DNA of 64,000 bases from the NCBI GenBank assembly GCA_015680905.1, contig CM027384.1, positions 75,053,501 through 75,117,500 of the forward strand. Reading direction: 5' to 3'. This stretch comes from Coptis chinensis (Eukaryota; Streptophyta; Magnoliopsida; Ranunculales; Ranunculaceae). Numbering within the stretch: position 1 is the stretch's first letter; each line of letters opens with the position of its first letter. Position numbers and translations under genes: made by a program. The notes below the pieces were generated by a model that saw only the letters and a list, made by a program, of their open reading frames with translations, did no database searches and was not told the DNA's origin. Positions 23,616-35,991 of the stretch are shown piece by piece.

Positions 23616-24694
23616 ATGGCTCAACCAAAAAAAAAAATAACGGCAGAGAAAGACTACCTAAAACTTTCGAAGAAGGCCGGTTTTCTCCTTATTTTGACAA
23701 TCAAATCATACGTCGGCGGATGGACGCCTCTTCTATATCATTCAGCAGCCTAGTTATTCCGAGAATTGGTTTTGATGTTCTACCAATTTAGCGGATATGA
23801 AGATGGAAAATTCTACTTCAATGGCTATGGACAACGATTGAATTGAATAAGGAAATGATCTCCGACATACTTCAAATCCCAATAAAACCCAAGAGTCCCT
23901 TTGTTCAAGAGTCATCATTCGATTCTGCAAAAACTTTTATCATGAGCTACCAGATCTCATGGCGACGTCGAAAAATACACATCACATGGTTCTTCAACGC
24001 TCTTTGAAACAGAATCAACGTGTTGTGCTCCAACGGGTTGGGACATAATGTGGTAGGTACATCACACCAAACTGAAGTCACAAAGCCTCAACTTCACCTA
24101 CTTTGGATTTTGCAAACTCAAAGAGATGACTTTTGTCCGATCCAACACCTCGAACGTAATCACCAAGAAAACAAGAAGGTCGCAAGAGCTCTACCCACTT
24201 TGGTTACACAGATTATGATGCGTTGGGGTTATCCAATAATTTCTCCGAGACACCCCTTCAAAGAGCATATATAAAGGTACTTCAAACAGACTACTCGTTG
24301 GTTTTGGACCCCACGATACTCGATAGATGAGCGTAACACCCCAAGCTCAAATTCTAACCATTTATTTGATGAAAATGCCATGCTGAATATTATTAATCCC
24401 ATGGAAGGCATTAAACTTCTTCATCAGGGTTTGAGGGAACTACACGCTTGTCAGAATATCATCATCACAACTCTTCAGGATTTCCAAGATCGTCAAGCAA
24501 CACATGATGTTGAACAGGAGGAGATCTTGGAAAATCATTTTCAATTCTTGCAAAATCACGCTCTCCTAATGGAAAATCAAACTGTACTCTCTGCCAGCCA
24601 AGGGGACATTCAGATCCAGCTCAGCCAACAAATAGAAGACCTAAACAGTTTGGTGCAAAATATGCATCTCCAAGAGCAATATAAGAATCCATGA
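23616..24694 (+). pseudogene. 'Putative plant transposon protein' type gene, copy B
   Basis: It starts MAQPKKK. With frameshifts it follows copy A: a YFDNQI segment (about 23690), an ELVLMFYQFSG segment (about 23765), then the block GHNVVGTS...LHLLWILQTQRDDF (24040-24130) and LPTLVTQIMMRWGYP (24193-24235). The last part (24380-24694, open to the stop) is a Q/L/H-rich predicted coiled coil beginning MLNIINPMEGIKLLHQGLRE. Copy A has the same end in worse condition. At least three shifts or stops exist before 24380. Only the C-terminal piece could be translated as it stands. Confidence 0.55.
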
Positions 24695-24928
24695 TATTAC
24701 TAAGTCAATAAGTATATAATCATCTATGTTATTACGTTTTTTCGTCTTACTATGTATTTTGTCTTATATTTTTGTCTTCTTTTGTATGCAATGCTTAATA
24801 GGATTGTCATCATTTCCATTGTGACTAATATAATTTTAACATGTGCTACAGGAGGGTCTATTTTCTTACATACTCATTTTTCCATCGGTTTGCCTCAGAT
24901 CGTTACCCATTTCTTTACTTCATCCACC

Positions 24929-25797
24929 ATGGCATCTTCATCAAATATTGCATCTTCATCATCCATGGTACCTCCCAAACTCATTCTTGAGCAATCCTTT
25001 CAGTCTATGATGGATTCCAATGCCTATGGCCATCTCTTCCATGATTACATCACAAACATTGGGTGGTCTTCCCTAATTCTTCAACCTGACCAAACTTATT
25101 CTCCAAGTTTGGCTGCATACTTTTATGCTAATATGGATGACACACCAAAGATTCAACCATGAGCATGGTTTCTACTTTTAGACGGGTTCACAATCCGAAG
25201 TTGGTGACACACCTCATATCTTTTCTCGAACAACAACTTGCTCTATCTTTGGACCTTCCATACCACTTAACCCGGCCAGATCTTGGCAAGACATCTATCA
25301 TAATTTTACCGCTCCTTTCAAAGTGGCAAAGTGTTTCGGCGACTCTTATGGTGATGGTCTTGAGATCAAACGAGAAGGAGATGGCCATGTGCCATGGCTA
25401 ACATCACCATTCCATTAGCAAGCATGACCATGAACATGGGGACCGCCATGTTATTTGTACTCCTAAACATTATGGGAGATTGGCATTTTTCTATCGCCAA
25501 TGAGGTCGCCAGCGTTGTATTATGATTGCACTAGCTCGTGGTCATGCATTATTTAACATTTTAGGTTGTGTTATATCCCAAATTGAAACGAGCTCGCGAC
25601 TTTTCGGGATCGATATACTTTTACCACGGCTTGCGGATCATGAAGACACATTTCCCACAATTTGCAGCCACTTTTTTCATGATCGAGTCAAGGTAGATTT
25701 CATGTGCCCAAAGAAACGTAATCATTCGCTCATTGAGGTTTCACAATGGAAGTGTCCCGCCGACACGAAGCATGTTCAATGTTACCCAAAGGACTAA
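24929..25797 (+). pseudogene. 'Putative plant transposon protein' type gene, copy C
   Basis: From the ATG at 24929 a Ser-rich start leads into MMDSNAYGHLFHDYI, GWSSLILQPDQTYSPSLA and YFYANMDD, the classic W-x-x-L...LV-x-x-FYAN opening of the family. The frame stops at 25160. The later half (25522-25797) reads IALARGHALFNILG, DILLPRLAD and a C-terminal part without stops. Between, frames shift. It is more distant from A and B than they are from each other. A local cluster of three related genes is clear; a working protein is not. Confidence 0.55.
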
Positions 25798-26881
25798 AAA
25801 GATGAAGACCAATTTGAGGGAATTCGAGACAAAGAATGGCAGAAATTTGGCGGACTATTATCTATTGGCGGCGATGCTAAGGAAATGCATTTCCTTAAAG
25901 AGGACGCCTTGACCTTCATCGCCCCTATTTGGATGGTAAACTTGAGTTTGCCATTGTACATATATCTAGCTAAACCTTCGTTGGTGTGCTATGGTTTTTC
26001 ATGTTTCAGATGCTATGGTTCATTATTTCGTGCTATGTTTAGTGTGCTATTGAACATTTTCTTGTTCTTTTCCGAATAATATATTATGATCTCCAACCTC
26101 TCTGTTCCAAAGAATCTAGCCCTAATTTTGCTCACGGTTCTCGTGTACTTTCTCTCTTTAATTATTGATCCTTCGAGGACTAAGCATCATTCGTTTTGGG
26201 GGTGCTTTTAAAACTCAGAGAAAAAATTAGGCATCTTGTAGCCTATATATAGTTTTTATTTTTATATTAATAATTGTACTTAGTGACAAAGTCTTGTTTC
26301 CTTTTCAATGATGAAAATTGTCTAGAAATCTCACATTAGTATCCTAATTAGGATTTGTTTTTAAGAAACTTTAGATAATACATATGCAATAGTTTATACA
26401 TCTTTTCATGAATATTCATGTATCGAAAGTATCATTGATGGTACATAGCAAGAAGTTTTCGAACCAACGGTTAGTTACTTAAACTATAAATCCCGTGGAG
26501 AATCTAACCAAAAGCCTTGATATGAGTGATTTGTGTGTGATGACACAGAGGAGTAGTTTTTCCGATTAGAGGAAATTACGATCTACTTACTTGATCACCA
26601 CCAACCCTAGGCGAGAATTTAGGCCTTCTTTGGATCGACATAGCTAAAAATTCATACCTATTACAAATATTACCGCTTAGTCACTCTAATCGAACCGTTT
26701 CATCAAACCTTTCACTTTCACCAAAAATTCCTTACCCATTTATTAAACCAAATGAAAGAACCTACCTAAGTGATGAGTATGAGAAATAGGATGAAATGTG
26801 GAAAGAATAAAGAGAAAGACTTGTCCTAAATATAAGTCGGGTTATTTGCTTCGTGAAAGAAAAATAGAATCATGTTCTTAA

Positions 26882-26961
<80 letters not shown>

Positions 26962-27775
26962 AAAAAAAAAAAAAAAAAAACATCAGTATCCAGAGGCTTA
27001 AGAACAAGGTTGGAAAAACTCAGCTAGAAGAAGGAAAGGAAACAAGGATTTCTCTAGTGTAAATATATGAAGACCCTATTCTCTCATACTCATAAATTTT
27101 GATTATCCATTTCCATTTTCTTGTACACTATCACCTAAGCCCCACAATACCTAATAAAGACCTCTAGCTCAATTAGGAGTAGGGTGGTGTGATAATAAGT
27201 AGTAGACGTGATTGATCTACATCGGCTCCTCTGACTGTCATTGAGATGTAAGGAAACGTGTGCCCACTGCACACTAGAGTTAACAAAACCTGAGTGGAAA
27301 AATTTTGAGTGAATTTGTGTTTCGACACATACCTGTGAGAACCCATTTAGGTACGCTTCCAAGGGATCCAAAAACTCGCTAGTATATTTCAATGAAAAGT
27401 TCACTGCATGAATAATCATATGTAGATGTTTTAATTATTGAATACATATTAACTTGAGTTTCAAAGAAATAAATCCTCATTCCCTGCTAAGGAGATGTAT
27501 AGATATCCGAGATTAATTTAGGAAACGAAGTTTCACACATCGAAGTCGCCAGAAGTATAAATGAAGTTTGTGAGTATCTTTTTCGAAAACTCTCACGAGG
27601 TTATAACTCGGCCCACTAGGGAATTCCTAGTGGTTTAAGGCCTTGTTGCATATGGTCAATGCAACCGCGACTCGCTAAACGAGAATTAGTTTAGACTACA
27701 CATATTTTGGCCACTTATCTATTTTAGTGTCTCTTCTTTGCTTCGAGGACAAGCAAAGTGCTATTTGGGGTAATG
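25798..27775. other. Non-coding 3' region of a probable Athila-like element
   Basis: No gene is seen. Two stretches, 26160-26215 (TTCGAGGACTAAGCATCATT, then TTTGGGGGTGC) and 27735-27770 (CTTCGAGGACAAGCAAAGTG, then TTTGGGG), look like the polypurine region that precedes the 3' LTR in Athila/Tat-type elements. A (TA)n-A(n) run sits at 26885. A minus-strand open frame at 27135-27419 has no family features. Confidence 0.45.
26885..26980. repeat. (TA)36 followed by A25
   Basis: A pure TA dinucleotide run of 72 bp is followed directly by an uninterrupted A tract. Lengths are as written in this assembly and may not be exact. Confidence 0.95.
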
Positions 27776-28542
27776 TGATAAGCACCCAAAAGTGTATTAT
27801 GAAACCCCATTGAGACATATAAATTTGGTTAATTATGTGTTTAATAATCATGAAATAAATATGTTTTCATACTTTTGCGTGTATTTGCAAGAAACATGGA
27901 AATATTTGTTAAACCGAAAATAAAGCACGAGGAACGGCGATATAATGAATTCTCCCAAATCCACACATAAGCATCAAACTTCCAAAGCTCCTACCTCGAA
28001 CCGGGACTCCGAATGCGACACGAGAGATGCTCGCATAATCGTATGATGAACTCTACACATAGGCGGGAAATTGTAACACTGCCCAAAATACCGGACCGCC
28101 ACTGGACTGCACATGGACCCACTATGCAGGGCCACAACATTGGATGATTCATCAATCATGGAGCATGTCAAGACAAAAATAACAAATTATTGGTGCAAAG
28201 TTGGCACCTTGCATGTAATAAATTAGATTAGGTGTTAATAGTGAAAAAAAGGCAAGGTGTCACTTTGTTTTAATGTGGTAGATAAAAATGAATCAATGTG
28301 GTTTGATAATTCACGTGGGAGGAAATGAGATTTCTCTCAAATGGAGAAGAAATTAGACAAATGTGGGGACACTCCAATTACTCCCTTGACTTATTTTCCT
28401 CACATGACATTATTTTAGTTCCTTAGTGAAAATGAGAAGTTAGTTTTAGTTTTTATGAAAAAAAAAGTTTGTAATAGTTTTAATGGAGGAACACTTGTTC
28501 TTCTAGAAATAAAATTAGAAGTGAGTTTGGTTGTGGATATTG

Positions 28543-28598
<56 letters not shown>

Positions 28599-29395
28599 GT
28601 GTTTTTTCTTAGTTCATAAATCCTTGTCCCAAGGATCATGAGCTAACTTCCTTTTTGGGGAGTTAATCTAACTCATGTGAGGGTAAACCAATTGTTGTTG
28701 GTTTGGTAGGTTTAGGAAGAACAACTAACTCTACATCCTACCCCAAAATGGTAGTTGGTGTAGAGTTTAGTTAGGAATCAAGCAATGAGCTTAGAGATAA
28801 GTCATTATTTGGTTTTCACTTGCTAGCATGTATGAGCTCTTTTTAGTGAGCCATGCATGCTAGGGATCAAATCTATTTTTCCGTTAGGGACTTGTCTATG
28901 AGTCTAGGAAGAATCAAAATCTTTTTCAAATCAACACTAATGATAGTTTCACATGAGGAGGATTAACTCTCCAACTTCTCTTTCAAATTTCTATTTCGGT
29001 ATTAAGAGCATGTTTTCATTGTTAATGTTTTTATTAATGTTTGTGTAGGAAGGAAAAATCTAACATTTATATTATATCCTTACTCCTTAATTTCCCTTTA
29101 TTGTAACATCTAATTTTTAGTTGTTCTAAGCTTTAGGTTAGTTCGAATCCTTGTTCAAACTCTACGAAACGAAGATCGTGAGTAAGGAACCTTGATTGCT
29201 TTTACATTAATTTAGAGAGTTCAAAACTCTAAGTAGTGTTCTCCAAGCATATATCACATGGTGTTCTACTTATAGGACTGTTAAGAGTTGTGAACTTCTG
29301 ATTCTGAAAATGTCACAAAGCCAGGATTAGATTTGCAGTTTTGACGAAGTATTCGTTGCTAAGTCAATTGTATGCTTCCGTACACTTTGAGCGAT
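27776..29395 (+). mobile_element. Probable LTR of an Athila-like element (3' end unclear)
   Basis: TGATAAGCACCCAAAAGTG follows a GAGGACAAGCAAAG...TTGGGG polypurine-like stretch, as at the 3' LTR start of many Athila-type elements (which often begin TGATAAG). The following 1.6 kb has no gene and includes a (TC)25 run. I could not find a matching CTTATCA end before the L1 element at 29396, so the LTR may be truncated and the given end is a limit only. It could belong with the pol fragment at 17738. Confidence 0.4.
28545..28594. repeat. (TC)25 microsatellite
   Basis: Uninterrupted TC run inside the probable LTR. The minus-strand Glu-Arg open frame over it is an artefact. Confidence 0.96.
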
Positions 29396-29977
29396 GTTTT
29401 TTGAAAGTTAAGTAGTTGGGATTATAGCCTCCCCTGCTTCCATTAATATAAAGATCTATAGTACACTTTCCCTTCCCTATCTTCCTTTACAAGTTTAGAA
29501 AGAGTTTCAGTAAGAGGGGTAGAAAATAACATTACACAAGGACATGTATCCATACCAGTACTATACAGAGAAGCCAAGTGGTCTGCAACCATATTTGATT
29601 CTCTGTATATGTGCTTAAACTCTATCACCTAAAACAATGGAATAAGACTCAAAATTGCTATAAGAATGTTCAAGCATTACCAAGGTGGTTGTTCCGATCC
29701 TTTTATAGCTTGTATTGCTCTCATTGAATCTGACTCCACATCTACTCTTGAGTACTGCAACAAGATGCAAGCATTCATCCCTTCTTTAATGGTCAGTAAC
29801 TCTTGGTATATAACTGGAATATTCGAGTTAAACCCAGTAAAAGCCATAACAACTTCACCAATACCAGCTTGACCCTTTCCTATAGATCTATCCGTATTGA
29901 GTTTCATTTTCCCATCTATTGTCTTGTGTCAGATGCATTGAATTGGGGACATATCCTTGAAGTTAGCATGTAACCTC
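29396..29977 (-). pseudogene. L1-type LINE, RNase H domain and 3' end
   Basis: On the minus strand a plant-L1 C-terminal RNase H reads KLNTDRSIGKGQAGIGEVV (29850-29907), ESDSMRAI (about 29715) and, after a shift, HIYRESNMVADHLASL (29570-29617). These are the catalytic D...E...D context and the RExNxxAD end motif. The tail YINGSRGGYNPNYLT (about 29410-29455) runs to six A's on the minus strand at about 29396, probably the poly(A) end. The gene continues upstream beyond the solo LTR at 29978. Frameshifts show it is dead. Confidence 0.8.
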
Positions 29978-31259
29978 TGTAGGAACCGTTATGGTTTCGC
30001 CGAATAATTTACTACGAACCGCGAAACACCCAAGCGCAGCGGAATAAGGGGTGTCACGGTTTGGTTAGAAATTTACCTTTTAGATCAGCTTCTTGATATC
30101 TCTGAGAATCCAAGTTTTATGAAATCAACAACCTCTTGATATTCTGTTGTATTCCTATGCACAGAGTGGACGTTGTGTGGGCAACAATCTTCCAACCTCT
30201 TCTTTCTCTCTTGGCCTCTCTCTCTCTCTCTCACAACCTTAGAATAGAATTTTGGATCTATTTTTGCTTGAGTAAAACCTTGAGAGCTAACTGTAAAAAA
30301 CAGCCAGAGAAAGAGGTTTCTTTTTATAGGCTACAACAGGGACCATGAGGAGAAATTAGGGTTGGGCCTCCTAACGGGCTTGGGCTTCCCATGTTCACCC
30401 AGAACACACGGCCCAAGTCCATCAACAAATGACTTATTCCACTAAAGGCCATTGTTGCACTACCACCCTAATCCCAAATTACGTGTCAGCGTTTATGGGC
30501 TCCATATTATATGCTCGTTGATCTCCCCGTGTTTAAGATATCGAATGCCCGTTAATTAAGTCAAGTTATTGACAATTACATTAATCAACTTCTTATGTCC
30601 TTGAGTAGTACCACTCAACCTCATTGTCATGTCAGATTAAATCCACCTGTAGGGTTTACATGACAATCCTTATGAGCTCCTCAAGGGGACATCATTAACC
30701 CGACTTCCAGCGGGTCACGGATTCCTTCTATAATCAACAGCACACCTTACATACAATGTCATTACCCAATCCATCGAGTTTGTTGATTCACAAATGAATC
30801 TCACTCATTGATTATTTAAAACAATGTACAATGCACGTAAGTGCCCATTATTATATCCGGATTAAGAGGACAAGCATCCATAATAACAGAGGCGTTTTTT
30901 CTCTTATATAGTCAGTATAAAGAGAAGCAACCTCACTTAGTCATGTTCAATACACACAAAGTGTACTAGTGTAATCCTATAATCAAGATAGACTAATACC
31001 ATATTATACTACAACCGTACCAATGGTTTGTCTAAATCCATTTAGGTTGTGAACGTTTACTTATACTTTATAAGGTACTGATGATATGATCTTCTGTGTG
31101 TCACCACACACCATATCATCTACAACATAAAGTATCAGACACATGCATATAACTAATAACATATATAATATGCATAACATTTGCTCATATGATTCTCATT
31201 CAAAATATAAAGAATTAGAGTTATTACAAAAGTAATGCTTTTAGTATATAACCCTATCA
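29978..31259 (-). mobile_element. Solo LTR (probably copia) inserted in the L1 element
   Basis: Read on the minus strand it starts TGATAGGGTTATATACTAAA and ends CATAACGGTTCCTACA, giving TG...CA ends. ACCTC flanks it at 29973-29977 and 31260-31264, and the L1 frame continues across once it is removed (LLNRLRL then the RNase H domain). At 1282 bp without coding sequence it is a solo LTR. The copia assignment is from general look only. Confidence 0.82.
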
Positions 31260-34200
31260 ACCTCAATCTATTAAGCAAAACTCTGTTCTCGATCGAGCCC
31301 GGTACCTGTTCCATATTAGCTTGAATGTAAAACCTTGTATCAGCAATGATCCTTTGAACTAGAACTTGAGCTGATTGTCGATTGCCGAGTGTTTTGAAAT
31401 CTTCTATTGTTTCTTTCATGCCATATGAAACTGACTGAAGCACATATAAAAGCCCTTATAACCTCAGCTTTTGTCTTGTTACCCAAACAAATTCTGAAGA
31501 TACTTGACCATTCATAATTAGCATTCCTAGTATCTGTGTTTATACCCAAGAAATTTTTTATACCCTCTAATACCTCTTTAGAAAAAGGGCATTTGAAAAA
31601 CAAATGCTTCGAATTCTCATTGTTGTTATTGCTCATTGTTGTTGTTGCAAAAACAACATTGAGAGTGCTCCAGGGCCTTCTTCTTTATCAGCCTATCTTG
31701 TGTTTGTAAGCTATTAGAGAATAGCTGCCATGTACAAAACGAGTGTCAAGGATGTACCAGTTTTCCCTATACAAGACTAGCCCATCTGACATGTGGTGCC
31801 TCTCTTCTCAGAGCTTGGTATGCCGAACTTGTGGTGAAATTTCCAAGCTGTGATGGTGTCCTCTTCTAAATTGCCATGGATCTCAATGTTAAGAATCCGA
31901 TGTTTCAAATCATCATCATGCAGTAAATGCACAAGGTGGTTCCACTCACCATCAGTAATAAGAGCATCTATTGTAGCTTCCAACCCAATGATAGTAGCCC
32001 AATCAAACTTAGCTTGCTGATTATGATACAGAGGGATGTCACTACACCATAGATCGTGCCAGACCTTAGTTTTCTTCCCATTTGCCAGTCTTTTTTTGAT
32101 GAACCTTCCTGCAAGTACTCTTGTCTTTAAAACATTTCTCCAAACCCATGAACAATCTCGAGGGATATCCATAGACTAGAAGCTAGTGTTTATTTTTTAT
32201 ATGTTGGGCATACACCCATCTGACCCATAGACCATCATCCTTAGTGGCCACTTTAAAGACTAAACCACAATACGCAGCCTTACTCCACTTGTGTATATCC
32301 ATAATATTCAGCCCACCTTGCTCCCTAGTTAAGCACATAGTGCTCCAGCTTGCTTGATGCATCTTGTTGGAGAGTTCAGGCCCACTCCACAAAAAGTTAG
32401 AACAAATACTGACAATGTGATCTAGTATAGCTTTAGGAAGCATGAAAGATCTAGACCAGTACACATGGAACGAAGAGAGAACTGAAATAATCAGATGAAG
32501 TCGACCTGCATGAGAGAGGAATCTCGCCTTCCAGCTGGTGATTCTTTCAGTAACCTTCTCCACTAAAGGAAGGCAGTCCTTAATGCCCAATCTGGATGCT
32601 ACTAAAGGAACTCCCAAGTAAGTAACTGGAGGAGACACCAACTGAATTTGCATAGTACTTGCCATAGCTTTTGCATCATCATCACTCATGCCTCCTACCA
32701 TGATAGTAGTCTTTGTTGTATTGATCATGAGACCTGTTGCAGCAGTAAAAATTTGCAATTTCTGGTTTATAGAGTTAATAGACTCAAAATCACCCTTTGA
32801 GAATATCAACATATCATCAGCAAAACACAAGTTTGTGAGTTGAATCTTCTTGCATTTGGGATGAGGTTTGATAGTCTTAGAATTGATACCATCATGTAAA
32901 AGTCTGCCTAGAACCTCCATAACCATTACAAAGAGATAAGGGGAGAGAGAATCACCTTGTATGATCCCCCTATTCCCTTGAAAGAACCCTTCCAAAGAAC
33001 CATTCAACAAGATGGAATAATGTGGAGTAGTTATGCAAATCGAAATCCAGTCAATCATCCTTTGAGGGATATTAAATCTCTTTAACATATGAAAAATAGC
33101 CTCCCAACTCACTGTATGATACGCCTTCTTTATGTCTACCTTAATAGAGCATCTTGGAGAGATGTGAGCTCTACCATAGCTTCTTAGCACTTCATGAGAT
33201 AAGAGAAGGTTGTCTTGAATATTGCGCCTAGGTATAAAAGCAGTTTGGTTGGGTGCAACTAATTCTTTAATGACACTCTTAAGCCTATTAGTAATTATCT
33301 TAGTGATGCATCTGTAGATAATAGTACAACAGGTGATAGGTCTATATTCCCCACTCTAGTTGGATTACTAGTTTTCGGAATAAGACACAAGGTAGTAGCA
33401 TTTACTCCTCTAGAAAAGTGACCAGAAGAAAAGACATTAAAAATGGCATTAGTAAATGTCTCACCTACTGTTTCCAGCAAGTCTTAAAGAAAAAGGCATT
33501 AAAGCCATCTGGACCTGGTGATTTGTCATCATCCATGGAAAAGAGAGGAGTAACATCCACTGCAAGAGAATCAGCAACACCAGATGATAGAGAAGTAGAG
33601 ATGTTTAAATCACTGAAAAACTCATGCCCCACTGTGATAGCTGAAGAAGTGCCAATAAGATTTTTGTAATAGCCAACCACTTCATTTGTCACTAACTGTT
33701 GTGTATCCAATCTGACTCCTTCATTTGAGACCAAAGACCATGTAGCATGTTTATTCTTCTTTTCCTTTATACAATTGAAGAAATATGTTGTACCCTGATC
33801 ACCATCCACAAACCAATCATTAGAATTTTTCTGCTTTAATTCCATGAACTCTGCTTTGGCCAAAAATCACCATACTTCTTCATTTCCGTCCTTTCTTTTA
33901 GAATAAGAGTTATATCCAAAGGATGCAGTTGAAGTTTTTGTTGCATATCATAAAGGCATGTCCTGGTAACTTCCAGTTGAGAGTGTAGACTAGAGAAATG
34001 CTTCTTTGACCATCCTTTCAGCTTGAGCTTAAGAGACTTAAGTTTTTGCATAAGAATATATATAGGGTTAGAATCCACATATTGTAACCAAGCATCCTCC
34101 AGAATGTCTTTGAACTCAATGTGAAACACCCAGTTATTGAAGAATCTAAAAGGACTTGCTTTCCTTTTATAATCAGCCCAAGATATAAGAACTGGGTTGT

Positions 34201-34900
34201 GGTCTAAGATCCCATATGGTAGAAATTCAGCTTCTGAAGAACCAAATTCTGCAAGCCATTTATCATTAACAACACACCTATCTATTTTAGACATGATTTT
34301 GTTCCTGCCATCAGAGTTGTTAGACCAGGTGTAAAAAAAACCAGTAAACTTGAGATCTACAAGACCAGTATATATACGTAAATTGTAAACAGTGAACAAA
34401 CGGAATTGTTTCCCTAGCTTGGATGAACAAGATGCCCACCAACTCTTTCATGAGCATTTGTGACATTATTAAAGTCACCAAAAACACACCAAGGAATATG
34501 ACTAACTTGTAAACTAGTCAAGTCCCTCCATAGCTCAAGCCTAGCACTACCATCATTTCTAGCATAAACAGTGGTGAGCATATATGTCAAAGCCGAAGAC
34601 AATATAGTTAGTTGGGAATATATAAACTGGTCACTTTTACTAATCTTAGTGATAGATACAACTGAAGGATCTCAGCAGAGCCACACTCTCCCTCTTGGAT
34701 CTTTGTTGTAGTTATCTATACATATCCACCCAAGACAGCACTTCTTTTGAATATATAAAGCTTTCTCAATGAAAACTTTGAGTGATGAAAATATCTTGGC
34801 CTTCTTTTTTGACTACCACCTACTCGCTTGTGTTTTTTCTTCTTAGTGATGAAATTATGAAAATTCGCAAGTCTTGAAAGAAAACCTTGGATATACAATT
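31260..34900 (-). pseudogene. L1-type LINE: endonuclease, reverse transcriptase, zf-RVT
   Basis: Domains on the minus strand are as follows. The AP-type endonuclease (about 34850-33840) has CVFGDFNNV (about 34480), FTWSNN (34320) and the YGILDHNPV end motif (34210). A linker with WFVDGDQGTTYFF (about 33800) follows. The reverse transcriptase (33560-32190) has DDKSPGPDGFNAFFF, CLIPK, IKVDIKKAYHTV, IQGDSLSPYLF and the catalytic FADDMLIFSKG (about 32800). The zf-RVT region (32100-31560) has WRNVLKTR, KVWHDLWC and HLFFKCPFS. At least five frameshifts or stops separate the segments. The 5' end is not defined; the endonuclease start fades near 34900. Such elements encode their own reverse transcription; this one cannot. 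Confidence 0.87.
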
Positions 34901-35026
34901 AGAGTTGTATCCTTGTATGCAGATTCTAGAAGGAAAAAATTAGTAGTACATGCAACAAGTAAGGCACTAACTTTGCCTTCGGAACTTTAAGTACAACTTG
35001 ATCTACTTATTCTAATTAAATGCATT
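34901..35026. other. Short spacer, no gene
   Basis: AT-rich sequence between the fading 5' end of the L1 element and the Tourist MITE. Confidence 0.4.
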
Positions 35027-35029
35027 TTA

Positions 35030-35496
35030 GGGCATCTCCAATGGGAGGGGGGGTTAAAATTACACCTCCACCTAGGCTCCACGTAGGTGCCATTAGGATT
35101 TTATAATTCTAATTGCATACTATTAGATAGCCTATAAATATCCACACTCTATACTCTCCAATGGAGAAGTGTCAAAAAAATTGAATTTTAAACTCAGACG
35201 TCACTTAAAGTAACATCTCTCTTTAATTTAAATTGAGAGTCCAAGTTAAAATTTTACTTTAGAATTAGAAATTGACATTACTTAAAGTGACGTCCGAATT
35301 TTTTTTTGTTCGGACGTTGGTTAAAGTGTCGCCCGAGCTATTTATCAACTGATAGCAAGATAGGGAATTCCCCACCTCCTCTATCAATTAATACTCTATT
35401 ATTTACGGTATATCACCCCCATTGGAAAGAGTTTTTTTATATTTAGAGTGTAAACTTTACACTCTATACAATTTACACTCTCCATTGGAGTTGCCC
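35030..35496. mobile_element. Tourist-like (PIF/Harbinger) MITE
   Basis: Termini GGGCATCTCCAATGG and CCATTGGAGTTGCCC form a 15-bp inverted repeat with one mismatch, flanked by TTA on both sides (35027-35029, 35497-35499). TTA duplications and this end sequence fit PIF/Harbinger-derived MITEs. At 467 bp there is no coding capacity. Internal inverted stretches around ACACTCTA also exist. Confidence 0.85.
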
Positions 35497-35499
35497 TTA

Positions 35500-35991
35500 G
35501 TAGACTTTTTTTTTAAAAGATTATATGGTTGAGGCGGACCATATTTGTTGATTAGACTTCGAAAAGTTACATACTTCTCTACCTCCATGAGAGTATGATC
35601 ATTAGAGAGAGAATCATCTCTACAATAACAGTACTAGGCTATACGCCTATAAACCTTACAATTATGAAAAACTCATGAACAAACTCACTCGGGTACATTG
35701 TACACACACATAGATAACAACATAAAACACCTAACGTCTGATACCAAACAAAAATTTATCCTTTAAGACTGGATGATCATTCCTTAGATGTTTTTGTGCC
35801 TTCTCAAAGCTATAGAAAAAAATCTCACATTCACAACAAGCGTCGCATCATCAGAAATCTCAGTGATGTATTCATCAAGGTTTTTATCTTTATATTTTAG
35901 TAGACTTTCGAGTACATCTACCTTGTAATCATTGAGACAGCAAACTAAAAATCTGAGTACATCTCTCTGTTTGTCTCCCTTAAGCGTTGTT
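35500..35991. other. 3' flank of the monooxygenase gene
   Basis: It contains the presumed 3' UTR on the minus strand. A minus-strand frame is open from 36068 to 35784 and overlaps the gene end in another frame. It resembles no family I know and is most likely chance. Confidence 0.45.

Noticed and set aside
28415-28639. Frame with Glu-Arg repeats
   Set aside because: Produced by the (TC)n microsatellite on the opposite strand.
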